A DNA stretch of 64,000 nucleotides from Planctomycetota bacterium (GTDB lineage Bacteria; Planctomycetota; UBA1135; JADKAF01). The notes beneath the pieces were generated by a model, which had not been told where the DNA came from, ran no database searches, and saw only the letters and a program-made list of their open reading frames with translations. Location of the stretch: the NCBI GenBank assembly GCA_016719295.1, contig JADKAF010000001.1, positions 3,534,001 to 3,598,000 of the forward strand. The letters are read 5' to 3'. A program made the translations under genes and the position numbers. This document shows positions 19,607 to 28,374 of the stretch, one piece after another (the stretch's first letter is position 1; each line of letters opens with the position of its first letter).

Positions 19607-20240
19607 AGTTCGCTTCGCCTCGGTCCTGGTCTACTCGACGTCTCCCAGGCAGAGCGAAACGTCTCGAACGAAGTCTCACAGGGTACGCAACGGCATCAAA
19701 GAGTGCCTCTCTCCGTACATTCGACGCTTGGGTGATGTGACCGAAGCACTCGCCACGGCGGAGATCTGGCTATCGGAGTACTTGAGCCCCGAAGTCGACC
19801 TCGTGCCAGTGCCCCGGAGCGCGCCGTTCCGCGAAGAGTCCTCCATCTGGCCGGCCTTGGAGATCTGTCGCGAACTAGAACGCCGCGGGCTCTGCCGTGA
19901 GATCCAGCCGCTGTTAGCGCGTAGAACTCGCATTCGCAAGAGCGGCTTCCTCACGAGAGCTGCAGATCGTCCGAGCCCAGAAGAGCACATCGCAAGCTTG
20001 GGCATCGAACCAGAGACGAGCTTCTTCTCCGACCGCATCACCGTAGTGGATGACGTCATCACACGTGGGTCGCAGCTCCTTGCGGCAGCATCATGTCTCG
20101 CTCATCGATTCCCTTGGGCCAAGATCATGGCGTTCGCGGCGATCAGAACCGTCAGCGAGGACGACATAGAGAGCTTCCTTCAACCAGCCCAAGGGTTGAT
20201 CAGCTCGTCCGGCGCAAATCGCCTGCAGCGGCGCCCGTAG
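19578..20240 (+). CDS. phosphoribosyltransferase-fold protein
   Basis: 220 residues from GTG 19578, inside the end of the DprA-like gene. The type I PRTase signature is at 156-167 (VVDDVITRGSQL): two acidic residues for ribose/Mg-PRPP and a loop for the 5' phosphate. 'VDLVPVPRSAPF' (74-85) is the earlier strand and PPi-loop region seen in ComF-like PRTases. The four-cysteine zinc ribbon of ComF is absent. The N-terminal 70 residues are not recognised. It may transfer phosphoribosyl groups or sense PRPP or nucleotides for its partner; the substrate cannot be read from sequence. Its composition is visibly less GC-rich than selO and the secreted genes. Confidence 0.8.
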   Translation: MTEQPKCLSEVRFASVLVYSTSPRQSETSRTKSHRVRNGIKECLSPYIRRLGDVTEALATAEIWLSEYLSPEVDLVPVPRSAPFREESSIWPALEICRELERRGLCREIQPLLARRTRIRKSGFLTRAADRPSPEEHIASLGIEPETSFFSDRITVVDDVITRGSQLLAAASCLAHRFPWAKIMAFAAIRTVSEDDIESFLQPAQGLISSSGANRLQRRP

Positions 20241-20284
20241 ACACCGCGACGCCTCTCGCGCTCGATCCTGGATTGCCCGGGAAT

Positions 20285-20595
20285 CCGACTCAGGAGCTGC
20301 AAGAGAGCATCGAGCATCCCGCCTTATGCCGCGCCCACTCCGGGCGCTTCTGCGCGAGCTCCTCGTGCTCGGGCTGCTCGTCGAAGGGATGCTCCATCAC
20401 GCGGAGCAAGCGCTCGAGCTTGGACAGGTCGTCGGCATGCGCGGCGTCGATCGCCTCCTGCGCGAGCCAGTTGCGGAGCACGTACTTCGGGTTCGTCCGA
20501 TCCATCGCCGCGGCGAGCTGGTCGGGCGAGCCCGCTTCGCTGCGCACGCGCTTCCACCAGCGCTGGAGCCATGCGAGCAAGAGCTCTTCGTGTGC
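20285..20595. repeat. direct repeat, right copy (3' end of intact selO)
   Basis: This is the intact-gene copy of the 311-bp duplication; the left copy is at 18524-18834, exactly 1,761 bp away. Recombination between the copies would remove the DprA-like/PRTase cassette and leave selO complete. Confidence 0.9.
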
Positions 20596-21867
20596 AGCTG
20601 CGGCGGCGCCGTAGAAGCACGCGCGCACGCGGGAGGGGAGCTCGGCGGGAGGTGCGACCTGGCGCACGAGCGCGGAGAGCGCGCGGAAGAAGAGCGTCAT
20701 GTCCGTAGGCGCCGCGCTCAGCAGCTCGAGGAGCTGCTGCACGAGCTCCTCGTCTCCACGCGCGGCGTCGAAGCGGAGCCCGAGCTTCGCACCGTGACGT
20801 GTGCTCGCCTCCGCGGCATAGACCTCGCGGTAGCGCTGGAGCGGCGCGGCGGCGGCTTCTTCGTCGCCGTCGAGCAGCGGGAGGAACGCGCGCGCGAGGC
20901 GCGCGAGATTCCAGAGCCCGATCGCGGGCTGGTTCCCGAAGGCGTAGCGATGCTGCTCGGCGTCGGTGGTGTTCGGGGTCCAGTCGAGATCGAAGTCGTC
21001 GATCCAACCGTACGGGCCGTAGTCGATCGTGAGACCGAGCAGCGAGAGGTTATCGGTGTTCATCACCCCGTGCACGAAGCCCACGGCTTGCCACTGAGCC
21101 ATCAAGCGCGCGGTGCGGGTGGCGACCTCGTGCAGCAGGGCTTCGTAGGCCTCCCTGCCGCTCGCTCCAAGCTCCGCGAACCAGTGCCGCAGCGCGAAGT
21201 CGGCGAGCTTCCGCAGCAGCGCGTGATCACCGCGCGCGGCGGGCAGCTCGAAGTTCCCGAAGCGGAGGAAGCTCGGCGCCACGCGGCAGACGATCGCCCC
21301 CGGCTCGAAGGCCGCGTTCCCGTCGTAGAAGAAGTCGCGCAGCACCTGCTCACCGGTCTCCACGAGCGAGAGCGCGCGCGTCGTGGGGACACCGAGCGCG
21401 TGCATCGCCTCGCTGCAGAGGAACTCGCGAATCGAGCTCCGCAGCACCGCGCGCCCATCGCCGCGCCGGGAGTACGCGGTGCGGCCCGCGCCCTTCAGCT
21501 GCAGCTCGTGCACCGCGCCATCGGGGGAGCGCCACTCGCCGAGCACGATCGCGCGCCCATCGCCGAGCTGTCCGGCCCAGTGCCCGAATTGATGACCGCC
21601 GTAGTTCGCGGCGTAGGGATCCATGCCCTCCCAGAGCGCGTTCCCCGCGAGCATCTCCGCGGTGCGCGGCGCGCGCATGGCCTCCTCGTCGAGGCCCAGC
21701 TCGCGCGCGAGCGAGCGCGACCACGCGAGCAGGCGAGGCGCGCGCACGGGCGTCGGCAGGACGCGCGACCACAGCGCGCCCTCGACCTGACGCGGACGGG
21801 GCGTGGTGTCGGGATCGCCGGGGAGCTCTTCGAGGAAGCGGCGGAGGAAGCGCGGCGCGGTGCTCAT
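20290..21867 (-). CDS. selO: protein adenylyltransferase SelO (YdiU family)
   Basis: 525 residues, normal length. SelO is a pseudokinase-fold enzyme that transfers AMP to Ser/Thr/Tyr of target proteins and is linked to redox homeostasis. Visible motifs are 'LKGAGRTAYSRRGDGRAVLR' (nucleotide-binding region), 'HGVMNTDN' (catalytic-loop equivalent) and 'IDYGPYGWIDDFD' (metal binding). The C-terminus 'GCSMLSCSS' has Cys where eukaryotic SelO carries selenocysteine, as in most bacteria. The gene is complete; its last 306 bp are part of the direct repeat shared with 18524-18834. It is convergent with the PRTase gene. Confidence 0.93.
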   Translation of the reverse strand: MSTAPRFLRRFLEELPGDPDTTPRPRQVEGALWSRVLPTPVRAPRLLAWSRSLARELGLDEEAMRAPRTAEMLAGNALWEGMDPYAANYGGHQFGHWAGQLGDGRAIVLGEWRSPDGAVHELQLKGAGRTAYSRRGDGRAVLRSSIREFLCSEAMHALGVPTTRALSLVETGEQVLRDFFYDGNAAFEPGAIVCRVAPSFLRFGNFELPAARGDHALLRKLADFALRHWFAELGASGREAYEALLHEVATRTARLMAQWQAVGFVHGVMNTDNLSLLGLTIDYGPYGWIDDFDLDWTPNTTDAEQHRYAFGNQPAIGLWNLARLARAFLPLLDGDEEAAAAPLQRYREVYAAEASTRHGAKLGLRFDAARGDEELVQQLLELLSAAPTDMTLFFRALSALVRQVAPPAELPSRVRACFYGAAAAAHEELLLAWLQRWWKRVRSEAGSPDQLAAAMDRTNPKYVLRNWLAQEAIDAAHADDLSKLERLLRVMEHPFDEQPEHEELAQKRPEWARHKAGCSMLSCSS

Positions 21868-21991
21868 GCCGCGGAGCTTAGGACTTCGCGGGCGAGATTC
21901 GAGAGCGCGATCGACCGCGGAGCGCAGCGACCGCGCGGTTCTTCGGGTGGAGTGCCGAACGCGGCAGCGCGCTCGGCCCGCGGCGCAGCCC

Positions 21992-23020
21992 TCAGCGCCG
22001 CAGCTCCATCCGCACGCCGTCGGACGCGCGCAGCACGAGCGCTCCGCTCTGCAGCGAGAGCGGCAGGAACTGGTGGTAGGCGATGCCGGTCAGCGTCGCG
22101 GGCATGGTCCAGGTCTGCGTCGCGTTGCCCGAGGCGTCGGCCGTGAGCACCGTCACCACCTCGACCGTCGCGAGCAGGCTGCATCCGCCGGGGAGCGGAA
22201 TGTTCAGCGGCTGCGTGCCGGAGACCCCGAGCACGGGGTCGTTCGGGAACGCGCCGCTCACCAGCATCGTCACCACGCGATTCGAGCCGAGGAGCACGTC
22301 GCCGCCGAACGCCTGCGCTCCGCTGCAGCCCGCGCCGTAGCTGGTGAAGCTGCTCGTGGCCGTGAGATCGGGCAGGAAGCCGACCCAGATCTCGGTCCAC
22401 GCGGACTGGAAGTCGCTCGTGTTGCCCGTGCCGCGCACGGAGCAGTCGTTCAGCACGCGCAGGTCCAAGCTGCCGGTCGGCCCGAAGGTGAACGGGAACT
22501 CCTGCGTCGCGGTCTGCGTGGCGCGGAACTCGATCGTGCCGTTGTTGTCGAGATCGATCGCGCCGCTCGTGCTCCCCGTCGTGCCCGGGTTCGCGCGGAA
22601 GTGGAAGACGATCTTGCCCGCCGTCCCCGGCGTGTTCTGGAACGAGAGGAGCAGCGCGTGCGGACCGTGCTGAGCGCCGGTCGCGGCCGGGGAAGCGCTG
22701 GTGCCCGCGACGTCGCTCGCCGCCCCGCGTGCGTACGCGCGCTCGAAGAAGTTGCAGCCGATGCCGTTCTCGAAAGGCTGGGTCGGGTAGGCGATGGTCG
22801 TCGCGCTGAGATAGGTGCCCTGGCTCAGGAGCGCATTGACGTACAGGCGGTTCGAGCTCCCGATCGGAGTGCCCGCGGCGACGCCTTCGAAGTCTTGCTG
22901 CGTCCCCGACTGGGCGAGGACGGCGCAGGGACCGTCGGTGCGGATGTCGATGGTCGTCTGCTGAGCGGAGAGAGTGGCCGAGGAGAGGAGGATCCAGACG
23001 CTGGCGAACGGGGACTTCAT
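21992..23020 (-). CDS. secreted protein with conserved C-terminal module
   Basis: 342 residues from ATG 23020, where a signal peptide begins (MKSPFASVWILLSSATLSAQ); the open frame upstream is Arg-rich and non-coding in character. The mature region (about 25-215) is beta-rich with 'DFEGVAAGTPIGSSN' and 'GAIDLDNNGTIEF', reminiscent of lectin-like or adhesion modules. The end carries the family module 'YGAGCSG...VTMLVSGAFPND' and 'LPGGCSLL'. No enzyme motif is visible. It is divergent from the aldo/keto reductase gene, with 191 bp between the 5' ends. Probably extracellular. Confidence 0.65.
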   Translation of the reverse strand: MKSPFASVWILLSSATLSAQQTTIDIRTDGPCAVLAQSGTQQDFEGVAAGTPIGSSNRLYVNALLSQGTYLSATTIAYPTQPFENGIGCNFFERAYARGAASDVAGTSASPAATGAQHGPHALLLSFQNTPGTAGKIVFHFRANPGTTGSTSGAIDLDNNGTIEFRATQTATQEFPFTFGPTGSLDLRVLNDCSVRGTGNTSDFQSAWTEIWVGFLPDLTATSSFTSYGAGCSGAQAFGGDVLLGSNRVVTMLVSGAFPNDPVLGVSGTQPLNIPLPGGCSLLATVEVVTVLTADASGNATQTWTMPATLTGIAYHQFLPLSLQSGALVLRASDGVRMELRR

Positions 23021-23211
23021 GGAGCTCACCGGAGGAAGGGAGTGCCGTCGAGCCGAGGCGCGCGGCGCCCGTCGCATTCTTTCCCGCGCTCGCTCCGAAC
23101 CAAGGCTCGGAGCCGGATTTCGCGCCAACGAAGCTGGGCGGGGAGCGCGCGAGCGGTGCGGGGCGTGGGCGCGCAGGATAGCGCCCCGACGCAGTTCCGG
23201 CTGGAGCACGC

Positions 23212-24198
23212 ATGCGAGTTGCGGCAAGCTCCGCACCGCTCCCGCCACTCCCGCCCCCCATGCTCTACCGCCCCCTCGCCTCCACCGGTCTCGACGTCTC
23301 CGTCCTCGGTTTCGGTGCCGCGACGCTGGGCAACGAGTACGGCCCGACCGATCGCGCGAGCGGAGCGCGCGCCGTCGCGCACGCGCTCGAGCGCGGCATC
23401 AACTTCTTCGACGTCTCGCCCTACTACGGCCGCACCCTGGCCGAGGAGCGCCTCGGCGAAGCGCTGGTCGGCCTTCGCGAGCGCGTCGTGCTGGCCACGA
23501 AGTGCGGCCGCTACGACGTCGCGACCTTCGACTTCCGCGCCGAGCGAGTGCGGCGGAGCCTCGAGGAGTCGCTGACGCGCCTGCGCACCGATCGCGTCGA
23601 GCTCTTCCAGCTCCACGACGTGGAGTTCGTCGAGCCCTCGATCCTGTTCGAGGAAGCGCTGCCCGCCCTCGCCGAGCTGAAGCGCGCCGGGAAGTGCCGC
23701 GCGATCGGCATCACCGGCTATCCCCTCGGGCACCTGCAGCGCTTGCTCGTACACTCGCCGGTGCCGCTCGACAGCGTGCTCTCCTACGCGCGTGCGACGC
23801 CGCTCTGCGATGACCTCGGCGTTAGCCTGCTGCCCTTCGCGCACGCGCGCGGCATCAGCGTGCTGAACGCCTCGCCGCTGCATATGGGAGCGCTCACCCC
23901 GCAGGGACCGCCGCCGTGGCACAAGGCCGAGGCCGGCGTGCTCGCAGCTGCCCGTCGCATGGTGGAGCTGCTCGCGGCGCGCGGCCTCGATGCGCCGATG
24001 GTCGCGCTGCGCTACGCGCTCGCCGAGACGCGCATCACGTCGACCTTCGTCGGACTCTCGACCGCGCACGAGGTCGATCAAAACCTGCGCGCGCTGGAGC
24101 AGCCGCTCGATGCGGAGCTGCGTGAAGAGCTCGTGAAGCTCGCGGGAGCGGCGCGGAATCGGCCGTGGGTCGAGGGGTTGGAGGAGAACAACCCGTGA
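23212..24198 (+). CDS. aldo/keto reductase
   Basis: 328 residues from ATG 23212, which has GGAG five bases upstream; ATG 23260 (MLYRPLASTGL) is the usual family start but has no ribosome site. The NADPH-dependent oxidoreductase barrel shows the AKR tetrad: Asp and Tyr in 'FFDVSPYYG', Lys in 'LATKCGRYD' and His in 'LFQLHDVEF'. 'ITGYPLGHL' and 'YALAETRITSTFVG' fit the L-galactose/L-fucose dehydrogenase-like branch. The substrate is probably an aldose or small carbonyl compound and cannot be fixed from sequence. It stands alone on the plus strand. Confidence 0.85.
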   Translation: MRVAASSAPLPPLPPPMLYRPLASTGLDVSVLGFGAATLGNEYGPTDRASGARAVAHALERGINFFDVSPYYGRTLAEERLGEALVGLRERVVLATKCGRYDVATFDFRAERVRRSLEESLTRLRTDRVELFQLHDVEFVEPSILFEEALPALAELKRAGKCRAIGITGYPLGHLQRLLVHSPVPLDSVLSYARATPLCDDLGVSLLPFAHARGISVLNASPLHMGALTPQGPPPWHKAEAGVLAAARRMVELLAARGLDAPMVALRYALAETRITSTFVGLSTAHEVDQNLRALEQPLDAELREELVKLAGAARNRPWVEGLEENNP

Positions 24199-24222
24199 GA
24201 GGCGCGACGCCGCCGCCCGCCA

Positions 24223-24492
24223 TCAGAGGTTCACCACGCGCTCGATCAGCTTCAAGCGCACCGTTCGCGCGCGAGGGTTGGTGCCGGAGTTCGTGAGGCG
24301 CACTTGGAGGCGCGAGCCGCTGGGGAGCACGCAACCGATCTATGCGTGGGTGCTGCGGTCGATCTTCTGCGGCACGGGGAAGGAGAGGGCGCCGAGGAAG
24401 CGGAAGAAGCAAGAGAGCGATGCAGCGCAGCTCGCACGCCGGAGGAGCCGGGAGTAGCGCGCGGCGAAGTGAAGATCATCGACGCCGCTCCT
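24223..24492 (-). pseudogene. possible remnant of a small beta-rich protein gene with in-frame TAG
   Basis: One minus-strand frame is open from 24492 to TGA 24223-24225, except for a TAG at 24340-24342. The part after the TAG reads 'GCVLPSGSRLQVRLTNSG' and 'TVRLKLIERVVNL', a plausible final pair of beta strands. It resembles the end of the broken gene at 2149-2589. No start codon or signal peptide is left, and the 5' part overlaps the kinase 3' end. This is the only content I can propose between the reductase and the kinase. Confidence 0.3.
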
Positions 24493-27361
24493 TCAAGAGC
24501 TCGACGACCTCCGGCCGATCCCGCACCAACCGCAGGGATGGCACCGCCGTGAGCAGGTCCTCCGGCAAACGCACCCCGAGCGCTCGCAGCGCCAAGACGG
24601 CGTTCGCAACATCCCCGCGCTGCAGGAGCGCCTCGGCGCGCAGCAGCGCGAGCGCCGACGCGTCCTGCAATCCCACGCGCTGCTCCACGGCCAGCCGCTT
24701 CGCGCGCTGATGCGCGGAGGAGCCCGCCTCGATCTCCGCGAGCGCCTCGTCGTGGCGCCCACGCTCGAGGAGGCGCTTCGCGCGCAGGGTGTGGAACCGG
24801 GCACTCCGCCAATGTGTCACGGCGAGCTCGGGCTCCACGCGCAGCATGCGCTCCAGAACCTGCGCGCAGCGCTCGACCAGGACCTCGGCCTCTTCCGAGC
24901 GTCCACGCCGCTCGAGCTCCTCGATGTGTGCTTCGCGCAACACCATCGACGCCGAGAGCGAGGGGAAGTGCTCCGGATGCAGCTCGAGCAAGAGGCGCAG
25001 CGCCTCCTCGGCCTGCTCGATCCGGTGGAACGCCTCCCCATGCCGTCCGAGCGCCTGCAATGCGCGCGCGACCAGACGCGACTCCATCACGGCCTCGCGG
25101 CGCAGCTCGGCGTGCGAAGGGAAGAGCGCCGCGAGCTCCTGCAGCTCCAGCAGACCGCGACTCGCGAGCTCGAACGCTCGCGCCGGATCGGCGCTCGCGA
25201 GCGCGTGCTCGGCGAAGCGCAGGCGCCAGCGCGCCGCATCGCGCCGCGGCTCGATGGAGCTCGCACCCTCCGCGATGCGCTCTTCGAAGAGCTCGAGCAG
25301 GCGCTGCGCATGCACCGCCGCCGCTGCTGCGTCCTCCGCGCGGAGACGTTCGTACGCTTCGCCGTGAGCGCGCGCGAGCTCGCGCCGATCGTCCACGAGG
25401 AAGAGGTTCTGCTCCGGCGTCGCACACCGCTCGCGCGCCACCTGCTCGAGCAACGCCAACGCCTCGGCCGTGCTCGCACGGAACCGGGCCGGGCGAGCTT
25501 CGCGCTGATCTTGCGCGGCGCTGCGCTGCAGGCACGCCGCGAGAAGGCGCCGCGCATCGGGCGATCCGGGATCCAGCGCGAAGAGCTCCCGCGCACGAGA
25601 GACGAACTCTTCGAGCTCGTCCGCCGAGAGCCCCCCCGTCTCCTGCCAGCGGACGCAGGCGCGGCCGAAGTCCGCGCGGAGCGAGACGAGCGGGAGACGC
25701 TTGTCGCCGGAGTGCTGCTTCGCATCGCGCGCGAGCGCGAGGTTCCGCTGCGCCGTCTCGTAGTAGCGCACGGCGCGCGCTCGATCGGCGAGTCCGCGAT
25801 GGACGTCGGCGGCGCGGATCAAGGTCAGCGCCTGCTCGACGCGGAGCTCCGGCTCCGCGTCGTTCAGCACGGCGAGCTGGTCGAGGAATCCGGCGGCGTC
25901 GTCGAGCAGCAGACCCCGGATCCTGCGCGACTCCGGATCGTCGGCGACCCAGTCGTCCGCGACGCGCACCAAGATCTGATCGACGGCGGAGGACGCGAGG
26001 TCCAGGTTGCGCCGCGCGCGACGCCACTCGGTCTCCCGCGCCTCGTGCAGCGCCGCCAGCTCGGCGCTGCTCGCGAGCTCGCGCACGTAGAGGACGGCCG
26101 GCGTCACCAGCAGCGCGACGAGTGCCACGAGCGCCGCAGCCGGGTACGCCGGATGGCGTTGGCAGGAACGGCGCAGCCGGAGCCAGGTGCTCGCGCGGCG
26201 CGCCGCGATCGGGCGCAGATCGAGGAAGCTCCGCAGGTCTCGCGCCAGCGCCGAAGCGCTCGGATAGCGCCGCTCCGGCTCGGGGGCGAGCGCGGTCTCG
26301 CAGATCGCCTGCACATCGCGGGAGATCGAGGGATGGAAGCGCGCGAGCGGCGCGAACGACGCTTCGCGAATGCGGGCGAGGAGCCCGCTGCTGGTGTGCG
26401 CGTCGAAGGGCGAGCGCAGCGCGAGGAGCTCGTAGAGCGTCACGCCGAGCGAGAAGACATCGCTGCGCTCGTCGATCGACTCCTTGCGCGGATCGCCGCG
26501 GAGCTGCTCCGGCGCCATGTACTGCAAGGAGCCGAGGAGCGCGCCGCTGCGCGTGATGCGCTCGTCGCCGATCGTGCTCGCCAGGCCGAAGTCCATGAGC
26601 ACGACGCGCCCCGCGGGCGTGATCATCACGTTCGAAGGCTTGAGATCGCGGTGCAGCACGCCGTGCGCGTGCGCGTGGGCGAGCGCATCGGCGACGCGCT
26701 CCGCGATGCGCAGCACGACCCGCGCCCAACTGCCCTCGAAGAGCCGCGGCAAGGGAACACCTTCCGCGGCGCTCTCGACGCCAGCGATCGCCAGGACGGC
26801 ATGACGAAAGTCCTCTCCGGTGAGCTCGTGCGGGCCGCGTTCCCTGACGCGCAACAGCACGGCGGCGAGGTCGGCCCCGACGATGTGCTCCATCGCGAAC
26901 CACGGCACGCCTTCGTCGTCGCCGACGGAATAGAGCTGCACGATGCTCTCGTGCCGCAGGCGTGCGACCACCTTGATCTCGCGCTCGAAGCGCGCGCGCA
27001 TGCCGGGGAAGTAGAGCTGCTCCGGCCGCACGAGCTTCAGCGCCACTTCGCGTTCGAGGGAGACCTGCCTGGCTCGATAGACGACGCCCATGCCGCCGCT
27101 GCCGATCTGCTCCAGCAAGTCGAAGTCGCCGATGCGCCGCGGGAACGGCGACCCGCTGCTCGCGCCCTTCACGAGCCCGACGCGACGCAGGCTCGCGATG
27201 CGCGCCAGGATCTCGTCGCGCTCGCGCACATGCGCCGCGCAGAAGGATTCCAACGCGGTTTCACCTCCGCTCTCCAAGTGCTGCAGGGCGCGCCCGACGA
27301 GCTCCGTCAGCGCGTCGGGCGCGCCATCATCGGCGCAGGATTCGGCGAGGGGTGATTCCAC
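24476..27361 (-). CDS. membrane Ser/Thr protein kinase with helical C-terminal domain
   Basis: 961 residues. The cytoplasmic PknB-type kinase domain (about 78-385) has all catalytic elements: P-loop IGSGGMGVV at 86-94, K109, HRDLKPSN at 237-244, DFG at 257-259 and APE at 283-285. One transmembrane helix follows at about 407-427. The remaining 530 residues are a TPR-like helical array, presumably on the other side of the membrane or for partner binding. It lies 306 bp downstream of an ECF sigma factor on the same strand. ECF/kinase pairs are characteristic of planctomycetes, where the kinase is thought to act on the sigma pathway. A 31-bp tandem repeat occupies the gap between them. Confidence 0.92.
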   Translation of the reverse strand: MESPLAESCADDGAPDALTELVGRALQHLESGGETALESFCAAHVRERDEILARIASLRRVGLVKGASSGSPFPRRIGDFDLLEQIGSGGMGVVYRARQVSLEREVALKLVRPEQLYFPGMRARFEREIKVVARLRHESIVQLYSVGDDEGVPWFAMEHIVGADLAAVLLRVRERGPHELTGEDFRHAVLAIAGVESAAEGVPLPRLFEGSWARVVLRIAERVADALAHAHAHGVLHRDLKPSNVMITPAGRVVLMDFGLASTIGDERITRSGALLGSLQYMAPEQLRGDPRKESIDERSDVFSLGVTLYELLALRSPFDAHTSSGLLARIREASFAPLARFHPSISRDVQAICETALAPEPERRYPSASALARDLRSFLDLRPIAARRASTWLRLRRSCQRHPAYPAAALVALVALLVTPAVLYVRELASSAELAALHEARETEWRRARRNLDLASSAVDQILVRVADDWVADDPESRRIRGLLLDDAAGFLDQLAVLNDAEPELRVEQALTLIRAADVHRGLADRARAVRYYETAQRNLALARDAKQHSGDKRLPLVSLRADFGRACVRWQETGGLSADELEEFVSRARELFALDPGSPDARRLLAACLQRSAAQDQREARPARFRASTAEALALLEQVARERCATPEQNLFLVDDRRELARAHGEAYERLRAEDAAAAAVHAQRLLELFEERIAEGASSIEPRRDAARWRLRFAEHALASADPARAFELASRGLLELQELAALFPSHAELRREAVMESRLVARALQALGRHGEAFHRIEQAEEALRLLLELHPEHFPSLSASMVLREAHIEELERRGRSEEAEVLVERCAQVLERMLRVEPELAVTHWRSARFHTLRAKRLLERGRHDEALAEIEAGSSAHQRAKRLAVEQRVGLQDASALALLRAEALLQRGDVANAVLALRALGVRLPEDLLTAVPSLRLVRDRPEVVELLKERRR

Positions 27362-27446
27362 GTGGGCGGAGACCGCAATGGCTCAGAGAGTGAGCAATCC
27401 TTGCTCACGAACTAAACGGCAGCACGAACGGAACGGCAGCAGGCTG

Positions 27447-27632
27447 CAGCGCCGTCAGGCGATGCGCCAGCCGGTATCAGCGCCGTCAGGCGATGCGCCA
27501 GCCGGTATCAGCGCCGTCGGGCGATGCGCCAGTGAGTATCAGCGCCGTCAGGCGCTGCACCAGCGAGCATCAGCGCCGTCAGGCGATACGCCAGAAGGTA
27601 TCGACGCCAGCAGGCGCTGCGCCAGCTGGCGT
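27447..27632. repeat. 31-bp tandem repeat, six units
   Basis: Units start at 27447, 27478, 27509, 27540, 27571 and 27602, each beginning CAGCGCCGTC(A/G)GG or a variant. The period is exactly 31 bp, units differ at a few bases, and the last is the most diverged. There are no spacers. It fills the gap between the sigma factor stop and the kinase start, so it lies in the kinase 5' leader or promoter. Confidence 0.9.
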
Positions 27633-27667
27633 CCGAGAGTCTGTAGCATCGATGCTTGCTCAGCCTC

Positions 27668-28321
27668 TCAGGTCGAGGAGGGCCGATCGGCGGGTCCCAC
27701 CAAGTGTGCGGAGAGCGCGGCCAGGGCGCGGAGGAGGAGGTTTCCGATCGACGCCTCGTTCCCCCCCATCTCGGCCGCGATCTCGGCGCGGCTCTGCCCG
27801 AGGATCCGCGCGCGCACGATGACGTCGCGATGGCGCTCGGACAAGCGATCGAAGGCGGCCTCGACGCGCGCGAGCTCCTCGCGGGCCATCGCCGCATGCG
27901 AGGGCGTGCAGAAGGTCGCGTAGCACGCGAGCAGACCCGCTTCGTCCCCCCCGGCGCCCTCGTCGACGCCCGTCGGAGCGCGCTGCTCGCGCAGCGGGCT
28001 CCGACGCTCGGCGAGCCAGTACTCACGGCGGTGCGCGATCTTCCGGAGGGCCTCGCGGTAGAGCCAGCGCCGGAAGGCATCCTCGCCGCCGAACCGGAAG
28101 CGATCGGCATGCTCGAGGAGCTCGCGACAGACCGATTGCACGAGGTCCGAGCCCGACTCTCTCTGCCGCAGCAGCGGCTCCATCCGCAAGCGGACGAAGG
28201 CGCGCAGGCGCGGCAGATGCGCGTCGAGCAAGCGCCGCAGGGCGACGCCGTCGCCGCCCGCCGCGCGCTGGATCCATGCGTCGAGCTCGGGGCCGTCGGA
28301 TCGCTCGGACATGGGAGCCAT
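27668..28321 (-). CDS. ECF-type RNA polymerase sigma factor
   Basis: 217 residues from ATG 28321 (ATG 28312 also possible). Region 2 is at about 20-90 ('RLLDAHLPRLRAFVRLRM', 'SDLVQSVCRELLEHADRF', 'AFRRWLYREALRKIAHRRE'). Region 4 with its helix-turn-helix is at about 155-205 ('LSERHRDVIVRARILG', 'SRAEIAAEMGGNEASIGNLL'). There is no region 1 or 3, which is typical of extracytoplasmic-function sigma factors. No anti-sigma gene is adjacent; instead a membrane Ser/Thr kinase follows, suggesting control by phosphorylation. It lies 53 bp downstream of a secreted-protein gene on the same strand. Confidence 0.88.
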   Translation of the reverse strand: MAPMSERSDGPELDAWIQRAAGGDGVALRRLLDAHLPRLRAFVRLRMEPLLRQRESGSDLVQSVCRELLEHADRFRFGGEDAFRRWLYREALRKIAHRREYWLAERRSPLREQRAPTGVDEGAGGDEAGLLACYATFCTPSHAAMAREELARVEAAFDRLSERHRDVIVRARILGQSRAEIAAEMGGNEASIGNLLLRALAALSAHLVGPADRPSST

Positions 28322-28374
28322 GCTCGCATGTCGCGAGGGATCGCGCAGCGTCGGCCGGTAGCGAGGTGCCGCGC

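Noticed and set aside
19578..20240. ComF competence protein
   Set aside because: The PRTase loop is similar but the N-terminal four-cysteine zinc ribbon is absent.
27447..27632. 31-bp repeats as a CRISPR array
   Set aside because: Units are directly adjacent with no spacers and no cas genes are near.
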